A stretch of DNA of 50,884 nucleotides from JAQIBY01 sp046546095. GTDB lineage: Bacteria; Bacteroidota; Bacteroidia; Bacteroidales; ML635J-15. Shown piece after piece: positions 8,987-15,952 of the stretch (position 1 is the stretch's first letter; every line of letters starts with the position of its first letter). Under the pieces are notes generated by a model. The model worked only from the letters and a program-made list of their open reading frames with translations. It did not search any database and had not been told where the DNA came from. The stretch covers positions 1-50,884 of the forward strand of contig JBKGYK010000014.1 of NCBI GenBank assembly GCA_046546095.1, written 5' to 3'. The translations under genes and the position numbers were made by a program.

Positions 8987-9737
8987 ATCTGTATTCCGGA
9001 TTTTCAAAATTCCAGCGGGTTCCGGCATCCCATTCAGTACGGCTGTTACCGTAAGCGGGATATCCACCCTGACTTTTTACCATTTTTGCCAGATGCAAAA
9101 GATTGTATGTCATAAATGTTGTGTTCCTGTTTGTAAAGTCATTATCCTGAGCACCTGAATCTTCATCGAGATAACTCGGGCCGGGTCCTACTTCGCCAAT
9201 CCATCCTGCATCAGCCTGGGGCGGAATGGAATAACCAAGATGCTGCAGGGCATACAACACTCCCATGGCAGTGTGTTTCACTCCGTCTTCATTGCCGGTA
9301 ATCAGGCAGCCTCCGACTTTTCCATAATACAAATATTGTCCTGCATCATTGGTCATGCCACTCATACTGTATAATCGCTCAATCAATAATTGCGCAACGG
9401 AAGATTTTTCGCCCAGCCAGATGGGTGTTCCAACGATCAGAATGTCTGCTGAAAAAATCTTTTCAAACAAATCAGGCCAGTCGTCCCTGTCATGGCCATG
9501 CTCTTTCATGTCAGGATAGACTCCCGGAGCTATGTGATAATCTACCAGGCGCAGTTCTTTTACGGTAACACCTTCTTTTCTCATTATGCTTTTTGAGACA
9601 TTCATCAGGCCATCGGTATGGCTTTTCTCCGGAGACTTCTTCAAAGTGCAATTAACATACATTGCTTTTAGTGCACCAAAATCATGCTTTTTTCTCATAT
9701 CGTGTTTTATTTTGGTTTTTACGCTTTGCTGATGCAT
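8985..9737 (-). CDS. flavodoxin-like NAD(P)H-dependent FMN reductase
   Basis: A 250-residue protein of the flavodoxin/NADPH-dependent FMN reductase fold. An in-frame ATG at 9698 would give 237 residues starting MRKKHDFGALK and is a plausible true start. The first strand and phosphate loop are ALKAMYVNCTLKKSPEKSHT, near residue 22. Later come DILIVGTPIWLGEKSS and GKVGGCLITGNEDG, the usual flavin-binding loops. These proteins bind FMN and reduce flavins, quinones or nitro compounds with NAD(P)H. It is cytoplasmic and monocistronic. The precise substrate cannot be inferred. Confidence 0.8.
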   Translation of the reverse strand: MHQQSVKTKIKHDMRKKHDFGALKAMYVNCTLKKSPEKSHTDGLMNVSKSIMRKEGVTVKELRLVDYHIAPGVYPDMKEHGHDRDDWPDLFEKIFSADILIVGTPIWLGEKSSVAQLLIERLYSMSGMTNDAGQYLYYGKVGGCLITGNEDGVKHTAMGVLYALQHLGYSIPPQADAGWIGEVGPGPSYLDEDSGAQDNDFTNRNTTFMTYNLLHLAKMVKSQGGYPAYGNSRTEWDAGTRWNFENPEYR

Positions 9738-10115
9738 GACAACCCTATGAGGACAGCCCTTTCACAGCAGGCTATCATGCGCTGTAGTGATATGCTCAAG
9801 GTACATCAAATTTTGATATGAGCGGAAAAAGATTCTTTTAAGTAAATAAACAGGCAGAATCATAAACACCCACAAAACGACCATTCAGGCATAGTGTGGC
9901 TTTTCGGGCATATCATCATATCTTAACTATGCTCTTTACCAGCAACTACATATTGACACATTATTCAGTCTGCTATGTTTTTATACACGACAACTCTAAT
10001 TCAAAGGTTTTTATGTATGTTTTATCGATTTTTGACGGAATTCTCTCACTACATTCACAACATTAGGAACAACACTCCGTTTGTTAACTATATAAACCAA
10101 AAAAGGAAAACGTTT
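9738..10115. other. intergenic region before the DUF4168 gene
   Basis: 378 bases, AT-rich. An open frame from 9975 runs in frame into the DUF4168 gene, but its first 47 codons look non-coding. A purine-rich AAAGGAAAA lies 7 bases before ATG 10116 and is a good ribosome binding site. I found no convincing promoter, RNA gene or repeat. Confidence 0.4.
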
Positions 10116-10571
10116 ATGAAGTTAAAAAAGAAATTAAGTACTGGTTTAGTTCTAATGGGTCTGTTTATCGCAGGTGCCGGTTTTGCACAAGACGGAGGCC
10201 AGCCAAGTGAAGCTGTCACTGATGAAGAGCTCAAAGAATTTAATAATTTGCAAATGGGCGTTCAGAAAATCAATCAGGAAGGCCAGCAGGTTATGGTAAA
10301 AGAAATTGAGAATAACGACCTGACTGTTCAGCGTTACCAGGAAATATCACAAGCCAAAAACAAAGGCGAAGAACCGGAAATGACCGAACAAGAGGCCACT
10401 GCTTTTGAAAAGTCTGACAAAATTGTAAAGGAACAGCAGAAAAACATGCGTACCAAAATGGATGAACTCATCGAAAATTCATCCATGAGCAAAGAAAGGT
10501 ATATTGAGATAAGCAGACTTGTACAACAAGACCAGGAACTACAACAGCGCTTAAGAGAAATGCAACAATAA
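10116..10571 (+). CDS. exported DUF4168 domain protein
   Basis: From ATG 10116 this is a 151-residue exported protein. That start is preferred because it has an AAAGGAAAA ribosome binding site and begins a clean signal peptide (MKLKKKLSTGLVLMG...GAGFAQ); the frame is open upstream to 9975. The mature part is highly charged, rich in Q, E and K, and helical. It has two similar halves around the pattern LTVQRYQEIS and MSKERYIEIS, typical of DUF4168. Function is unknown; the domain is common in periplasmic proteins. A strong terminator follows, so it is monocistronic. Confidence 0.75.
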   Translation: MKLKKKLSTGLVLMGLFIAGAGFAQDGGQPSEAVTDEELKEFNNLQMGVQKINQEGQQVMVKEIENNDLTVQRYQEISQAKNKGEEPEMTEQEATAFEKSDKIVKEQQKNMRTKMDELIENSSMSKERYIEISRLVQQDQELQQRLREMQQ

Positions 10572-10600
10572 TTCATTGCGCATTTTATTTAATTTGCACA

Positions 10601-10630
10601 AAAAAAACCGGATTCGCTCCGGTTTTTTTT
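10601..10630. terminator. terminator after the DUF4168 gene
   Basis: Stem CCGGA/TCCGG with loop TTCGC is extended by A7 on the left and a long T-run on the right, so it can act in both directions. It begins 30 bp after the stop at 10571. Confidence 0.85.
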
Positions 10631-10655
10631 ATGTTTATCAGATTATTGAACAAAT

Positions 10656-10686
10656 AAAAAACGCCTCTTTTCCTGAGGCGTTTTTT
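10656..10686. terminator. terminator after rplS
   Basis: ACGCCTC pairs with GAGGCGT around a 7-base loop, with A-run and T-run flanks on both sides. It lies 19 bp past the rplS stop on the minus strand and can also back up the previous terminator. Confidence 0.85.
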
Positions 10687-10704
10687 CATCTGTATATTCG
10701 TTGC

Positions 10705-11052
10705 TTAATACTTTCTTTCCTTGATACGGGCTTTTTTACCTGTCAGTCCGCGCAGGTAATAAATACGTGCACGACGTACTTTACCACGTTTATTGACTGT
10801 GATTTTCTCGATAAAGGGAGAATTGACCGGAAAAATACGTTCAACACCAAATCCTCCGGATGCTTTACGCACTGTAAAGGTCTTGGTCATACCATCACCA
10901 CGACGCTGAAGAACAACGCCACGAAATTCCTGTATACGTTCTTTATTACCTTCTCTGATCTTATAATGTACCGTGATGGTATCACCAGCTCCGAATTCGG
11001 GGTAATTTGCTTCTTTTGAGTATTCTTTCTCAACAACTTTCATTAATTCCAT
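10705..11052 (-). CDS. rplS: 50S ribosomal protein L19
   Basis: A 115-residue ribosomal protein L19, part of the large subunit at the interface with the 30S subunit. Conserved features include FGAGDTITVHYKI, RIQEFRGVVLQRRGDG, TFTVRKASGGFGVERIFP and the C-terminal RRARIYYLRGLTGKKARIKE. The start at 11052 gives an N terminus (MELMKVVEKEY) that aligns with other Bacteroidota L19 proteins as I recall them; the internal ATG at 11043 is less likely. It is encoded alone here, without trmD or rpsP, and ends at a bidirectional terminator. Confidence 0.97.
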   Translation of the reverse strand: MELMKVVEKEYSKEANYPEFGAGDTITVHYKIREGNKERIQEFRGVVLQRRGDGMTKTFTVRKASGGFGVERIFPVNSPFIEKITVNKRGKVRRARIYYLRGLTGKKARIKERKY

Positions 11053-11425
11053 TGCCGTACGCTTTAATTAATTTTCCTTCAAATTTTGGCTTGCAATAAT
11101 ACGAATTATTTTCAGATAAGCCAAGAATAATATCAAATCTTTTTTCATCAAGCGCAGCATGCAATGCAAAATAACTTTTATTTCTGATTTTCAGAAATAT
11201 ATGACAATTATATGCAAGATTTCAAGACACAACTTTCTGTTGCCCATTTGCAATTTGGGGTCAGGCTGTCTTTTTCATTGCCATTTTAATTGATGTCCGC
11301 ATCCAATTGATACCGATATGCATAACATAAAAGTAAAATTGGATGAAATAAGTTTGATATTTTTTCTGTATGTATTGATTTTTTGATTAATTTGTTATCG
11401 CATTTTTGATTAATTTTTCATCACT
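11053..11425. other. divergent control region between rplS and dinB
   Basis: 373 bases without a gene. A 9-bp inverted repeat, CATCCAATT (11300-11308) and AATTGGATG (11337-11345), lies about 80 bp before dinB and could be an operator, but a 28-bp spacer makes this weak. No clear -33/-7 pair was found for either gene. Confidence 0.35.
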
Positions 11426-12568
11426 ATGGAAAGAAACGTGGTACATCTCGATTTAGATTCATTTTTTGTGTCGGTGGAGCGGCTCAAAAACAGCAGGTTG
11501 AACCATATGCCTGTCATCATTGGCGGTACTTCAGACCGGGGCGTGGTGTCCTCGTGCAGTTATGAAGCCCGAAAATTTGGTGTGCATTCGGCCATGCCGG
11601 CCAAGATGGCGCGTCAGTTATGCCCTGATGCAGCGTTTATCCGTGGCGATATGGACAGCTACACCAAATACTCCCGTCTGGTAACCGATATCATTGCCAG
11701 CGAAGCCCCGACTTATGAAAAAGCCAGCATAGATGAGCATTATCTGGACATTACCGGGATGGATAAGTTTTTTGGTAATTTGAAATGGACCAGCGAACTG
11801 CGGCAGAAAATCACCAGGGAAAGCGGCTTACCCATCAGTTTTGGCCTGTCGGTGAACAAAACCATATCGAAAATGGCCACCAATGAAGCCAAGCCCAATG
11901 GGCAATTGATGGTGGAAGCGCCAAAGGTACGGCCATTTCTGGATCCGCTGCCCATACAGAAAATTCCCATGCTGGGGCCAAAAACCTTTCAGACCCTGCG
12001 TGCCATGGGCATTGCCGATATACGCACCCTGAGCAACATTCCGCCCGAGATGCTGGTCAACCTGATGGGAAAAAGCGGCAAAGTACTGTGGGAACGTGCC
12101 AACGGCATTGACAACACACCGGTGAGGCAGTATTCCGAGCGTAAATCCATCGGTTCCGAACACACTTTTGACGCCGACAGCATGGACATTGCCGCCATTC
12201 ACGATTTGCTGAGCAGCATGGTGGAAAAACTGGCTTACAAAATCCGTAAAGACCACTGGCTCACATCCACGGTGACAGTGAAAATACGCTATGCCAATTT
12301 CGACACCCACAGCATGCAGCGACGCATTGCCTACACCTCATTTGACCACGATCTGATGGCCGTGGCGCATGAATTGTTTGACAAACTCTACACCCGCCGC
12401 ATGCGCCTGAGGCTGGTGGGCGTGAAATTCAGCGGACTGATTCGCGGGGTGCAACAACTGCGTCTGTTTGAGCCAAAACCCGAAATGGCAGAGCTGTACA
12501 TGGCCATGGACGACATCCGCAAACGCTTTGGTAAAAAGGCGATTCGTCGGGCTGTCGGTTTTCATTAA
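11426..12568 (+). CDS. dinB: Y-family DNA polymerase IV
   Basis: A 380-residue translesion polymerase that copies past damaged bases with low fidelity. The catalytic carboxylates are in HLDLDSFF (Asp9) and SIDEHYLDITG (Asp103, Glu104). Palm and fingers take up about 1-170, the thumb HhH region (LGPKTFQTLRAMGIADIRTL) about 180-235, and the little finger about 240-345. The C terminus runs to RRAVGFH. It lies 301 bp before a dnaE-type gene on the same strand, the pairing expected of a mutagenesis cassette. The gene is clearly richer in G+C than most of the window. Its stop codon abuts a palindromic repeat element. Confidence 0.93.
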   Translation: MERNVVHLDLDSFFVSVERLKNSRLNHMPVIIGGTSDRGVVSSCSYEARKFGVHSAMPAKMARQLCPDAAFIRGDMDSYTKYSRLVTDIIASEAPTYEKASIDEHYLDITGMDKFFGNLKWTSELRQKITRESGLPISFGLSVNKTISKMATNEAKPNGQLMVEAPKVRPFLDPLPIQKIPMLGPKTFQTLRAMGIADIRTLSNIPPEMLVNLMGKSGKVLWERANGIDNTPVRQYSERKSIGSEHTFDADSMDIAAIHDLLSSMVEKLAYKIRKDHWLTSTVTVKIRYANFDTHSMQRRIAYTSFDHDLMAVAHELFDKLYTRRMRLRLVGVKFSGLIRGVQQLRLFEPKPEMAELYMAMDDIRKRFGKKAIRRAVGFH

Positions 12569-12570
12569 GT

Positions 12571-12715
12571 AGTGTCTGTCTATAATGTCCGATTTCTGCG
12601 TTACGCTCGCATTGGCATCCAGTCATTTACGTCAGTAAACTCCTGGTTACCAATACTTCGCAAGCCTTGAACTCGAACATTATAGCTCAGACACTTGACT
12701 CTATTGACGGACACT
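12571..12715. repeat. MITE-like palindromic element
   Basis: A non-coding palindrome with its centre at about 12633. AGTGTCTG...TATAATGT (12571 onward) pairs with the segment ending at 12695, and nested matches ATTGG/CCAAT, CCAG/CTGG and TTTAC/GTAAA share the same centre. An alternative outer end is GACGGACACT (12706-12715), which matches the left end at 9 of 10 bases. AAGT flanks both outer ends (12567-12570 and 12716-12719), like a 4-bp target duplication. The first AAGT overlaps the dinB stop codon. Confidence 0.6.
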
Positions 12716-12743
12716 AAGTACGCTGTATATCTCTGCGCCAGGG

Positions 12744-12792
12744 CGCCCGCCTGCCTACCAATGAAAATTAACACTGGCGGGCAGGGAGGCGG
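12744..12792. repeat. GC-rich imperfect hairpin, REP-like
   Basis: CCTGCC (750-755) pairs with GGCAGG (780-785) and CCA with TGG inside it, around a 14-base AT-rich loop. The GC-rich arms resemble the short extragenic palindromes of many bacteria. Only one copy is seen in this window. Confidence 0.35.
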
Positions 12793-12829
12793 ATTAGCTG
12801 CCGAAGACGGTTAAGCTGCCCAAATCACC

Positions 12830-12861
12830 ATCACTCAATCTCTCTATCACTCAATCTCTCT
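12830..12861 (+). repeat. two tandem 16-bp repeats before dnaE
   Basis: ATCACTCAATCTCTCT occurs twice in direct tandem (12830-12845, 12846-12861), with a further ATCA after it. It ends 8 bp before the dnaE start codon, in the space where a ribosome binding site would sit, and no purine-rich site is seen. Confidence 0.7.
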
Positions 12862-12869
12862 ATCAAAAC

Positions 12870-15809
12870 ATGTACCTCAACACCCACACATATTACAGTC
12901 TGCGCTACGGCACGATGAGTCCTCAACAGCTTGTCAGGGCGGCAAAAGCGCATGATGTGGACCAACTGGTTCTCACCGACATCAACAACAGCACAGGCAT
13001 GCCGGATTTTGTACGTATTTGCCGGGATGAAGGCGTAAAAGCCATTGGCGGGATTGATTTCCGAAACGGGGACAGGCAACTGTATCTGGGCATCGCGCGC
13101 AACCGGGAGGGCATGCGGGAACTGAACGAATTTCTGACCGGACATTTACAAGCCAAAACCGAAATTGGTGCAGCACCGGAATTTTCACAGGCTTTTGTAA
13201 TTTACCCCAGCGATAGTGTGCCTGACCGTCCACTGAAAGCGCACGAGCTGATTGGCATACGGCCGCGGGAAGTTCGTCGCCTGATCAACTCGCCCCTGCT
13301 GGAACAAAAACACAAGCTGGTGATGCTGCACGCGGTGAGTTTTACCAACAAATCCGAATACGCCATGCATTGTCATCTGCGGGCAGTGAATCACAACATT
13401 CTGTATTCGCAGCTCAAGCCGGAAATGTGCGGCCGGAAAGAGGACCATCCGGTGCATCCGGAAAAACTGCGGGAGGTGTACAGCGGCTACAATTTCATTG
13501 TGCGCAATACCCTGGACGTGCTGGGGCAGTGTCATCTGGATTACGATCTGAGCAGCATTAAAAACAAAGCTGTGTTTTCCGCCAGTCGCCGCGACGACCG
13601 CAACCTGCTGCACAAACTGGCATACGACGGGCTTTCATACCGCTACCCCAAGGCCGGCCCTGCCATCCGCAAGCGCCTGGAGCACGAGCTAAACATCATT
13701 GACACCATGGGCTTTGCCTCTTATTTTCTGATCACCTGGGACATTGTACGCTATTCCATGTCGCGGGGATTTTATCATGTGGGGCGTGGCAGCGGCGCCA
13801 ACAGCCTGGTGGCCTACTGCCTGAAAATCACCGATGTTGATCCCATAGAGCTGGATCTGTATTTCGAGCGTTTTCTGAATCCACGCCGCAGCACACCGCC
13901 GGATTTTGACATTGATTACTCCTGGAAAGAGCGGGACGAGGTGACCGATTACATTTTCAAACGCTATGGCTCACGACACACGGCCTTGCTGGGCACCATC
14001 AACACCTTTAAAGCCCGCTCGGTGCTGCGGGAGCTGGCTAAGGTTCAGGGACTGCCCAAAGCCGAAATTGACGCCCTGGCTGACAATCCGCGCAAGTACC
14101 AGAACAAAGACAGTCTGCACCGCAGCATTGTTAAGATGGCGGCGCGGCTGGCAGATTTCCCCAACCTGCGCAGCATACACGCCGGCGGCATACTCATCAG
14201 CGAGGAGCCCCTCACCTACTACACTGCGCTGGATATGCCACCCAAAGGCTTCCCCACCACCCAGTGGGATATGTACGTGGCAGAAGACCTGGGCTACGAA
14301 AAACTGGACATTCTCAGTCAGCGTGGCATAGGGCATGTAAAAGAAGCCGCAGAAATTGTGGAGGAAACCCGGGGCCGTAAAATTGACGTGCACGATGTCA
14401 AACGCTTTAAACAGGATAAACTGGTACAGAAACGTCTGTACCAGGGCGAGACCATCGGCTGTTTTTACATTGAAAGTCCGGCCATGCGGGGTCTGCTTTC
14501 AAAACTGCGCTGCAGCGATTACACCACCCTGGTGGCTGCCAGCTCCATCATCCGTCCCGGGGTGTCACGTTCGGGCATGATGAAAGAGTACATCAAGCGT
14601 TTTCACAACCCGCAGGGCTTTGAATACCTGCACCCGGTGATGAAAGAGCAGCTTGCCGAAACCTATGGCGTGATGGTGTATCAGGAAGATGTGCTAAAGG
14701 TCTGCCACCACTTTGCAGGGCTTGACCTTGCCGATGCCGACATTTTACGGCGGGCCATGAGCGGGAAGTTTCGTTCGCGCACCGAATTCAGCAGCATCGT
14801 GGAAAAATTCTTCAGCAACTGCCGGAAATCTGGCTATCCTGAAGGTGTCACACAGGAAGTATGGCGGCAGGTGGAATCCTTTGCCGGCTATGCTTTTTCC
14901 AAAGCCCATTCGGCATCCTATGCGGTGGAGAGTTTTCAAAGCCTTTATCTGAAAGCCTATTACCCGCTGGAATTTATGGTAGCGGTGATCAACAACTTTG
15001 GCGGCTTTTACCGCTCGTGGGTGTATTTCAACGAGGCCAGGCGGCTGGGAGGTGTTATTCAGCCGCCCTGCGTGAACCGCAGCCGCCGTAAAACCCGGCT
15101 GATTGGCGGGGACATTTTCATTGGTTTTGTGCATGTGGAAAAGCTGGAGCGCAAACTTTCGCAGCAGATCGTAGACGAGCGGGAAGCCCATGGTGAGTAC
15201 ACAGATTTGTTTGATTTCATGCAGCGTGTGCCGGCCGGACGTGAACAGATGCATCTGCTGATTCGTGTGGGAGCGTTTCGCTTCACCGGCAAAAAGAAAG
15301 CTGAATTGCTGTGGGAACTCCATGGTTACGCTCCCGGTAAAAAGCGAGCGATAGCTGTTGGCAATACCCTGTTTGAGCCGGAAAAGCGGCAGTATGAACT
15401 TCCGCCCCTGAAAAGCAGTCTTATGGATGATGCCTGGGACGAAACCGAGCTGCTGGGATTTCCGGTAAGTCTGAGCTGGTTTGATATGCTGGAAGAAAAT
15501 ACGGATTCGGGCATACGGGCTGAGAACCTGAATGCATACACCGGCCGCCGCATTGAAATTGAGGCCATGTACGTGACGGTAAAATACGTAAAAACGGTAA
15601 AAAATGAGCTAATGCACTTTGCATCCTGGACCGACCGCGACGGCAACTATTTTGACAGCGTGCATTTCCCTGATTCGCTAAAAAGCTCACCATTCCGCGG
15701 GCATGGTGTTTACAGGGTATGGGGCAAGGTGGTGCAAGAATTTGGCCATCCTTCGCTGGAGGTTAAGCGGATGGAAAAACTGGCTGTGCGGGGGCGGTAT
15801 GAGGGGTAA
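12870..15809 (+). CDS. dnaE: error-prone DNA polymerase III alpha subunit (second DnaE)
   Basis: A 979-residue C-family DNA polymerase, shorter than replicative DnaE (about 1,160). The N-terminal PHP domain (about 1-210) has lost metal ligands: the usual H-x-H appears as NTHT and the usual T-D-H as TDI, so proofreading by this domain is unlikely. The palm has the aspartate cluster PDFDID (Asp345/347/349) and KLDIL (Asp480). The fingers and helix-hairpin-helix region follow, and the OB-fold part near the C terminus is short. It follows dinB on the same strand and shares its high G+C. By analogy with DnaE2/ImuB systems it probably works with DinB in damage-induced mutagenesis. No imuA or imuB is present here. 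Confidence 0.87.
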   Translation: MYLNTHTYYSLRYGTMSPQQLVRAAKAHDVDQLVLTDINNSTGMPDFVRICRDEGVKAIGGIDFRNGDRQLYLGIARNREGMRELNEFLTGHLQAKTEIGAAPEFSQAFVIYPSDSVPDRPLKAHELIGIRPREVRRLINSPLLEQKHKLVMLHAVSFTNKSEYAMHCHLRAVNHNILYSQLKPEMCGRKEDHPVHPEKLREVYSGYNFIVRNTLDVLGQCHLDYDLSSIKNKAVFSASRRDDRNLLHKLAYDGLSYRYPKAGPAIRKRLEHELNIIDTMGFASYFLITWDIVRYSMSRGFYHVGRGSGANSLVAYCLKITDVDPIELDLYFERFLNPRRSTPPDFDIDYSWKERDEVTDYIFKRYGSRHTALLGTINTFKARSVLRELAKVQGLPKAEIDALADNPRKYQNKDSLHRSIVKMAARLADFPNLRSIHAGGILISEEPLTYYTALDMPPKGFPTTQWDMYVAEDLGYEKLDILSQRGIGHVKEAAEIVEETRGRKIDVHDVKRFKQDKLVQKRLYQGETIGCFYIESPAMRGLLSKLRCSDYTTLVAASSIIRPGVSRSGMMKEYIKRFHNPQGFEYLHPVMKEQLAETYGVMVYQEDVLKVCHHFAGLDLADADILRRAMSGKFRSRTEFSSIVEKFFSNCRKSGYPEGVTQEVWRQVESFAGYAFSKAHSASYAVESFQSLYLKAYYPLEFMVAVINNFGGFYRSWVYFNEARRLGGVIQPPCVNRSRRKTRLIGGDIFIGFVHVEKLERKLSQQIVDEREAHGEYTDLFDFMQRVPAGREQMHLLIRVGAFRFTGKKKAELLWELHGYAPGKKRAIAVGNTLFEPEKRQYELPPLKSSLMDDAWDETELLGFPVSLSWFDMLEENTDSGIRAENLNAYTGRRIEIEAMYVTVKYVKTVKNELMHFASWTDRDGNYFDSVHFPDSLKSSPFRGHGVYRVWGKVVQEFGHPSLEVKRMEKLAVRGRYEG

Positions 15810-15952
15810 GCGTTTACATGCAATTGTACTAAACCTGTCTCTAACATAGTCATACGAAATCTGCATTGATAAGATGTGAAAGTTTTCACCATACAATATG
15901 TTTTCTAACCGCTTTTTTGTACTTTTAAATTTTAAAATTCATATTAAACGTT

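Noticed and set aside
12570..12870. A CRISPR-like or small RNA locus between dinB and dnaE
   Set aside because: No regularly spaced repeats with unique spacers; the structure is explained by a palindromic element, a hairpin and a 16-bp tandem repeat.
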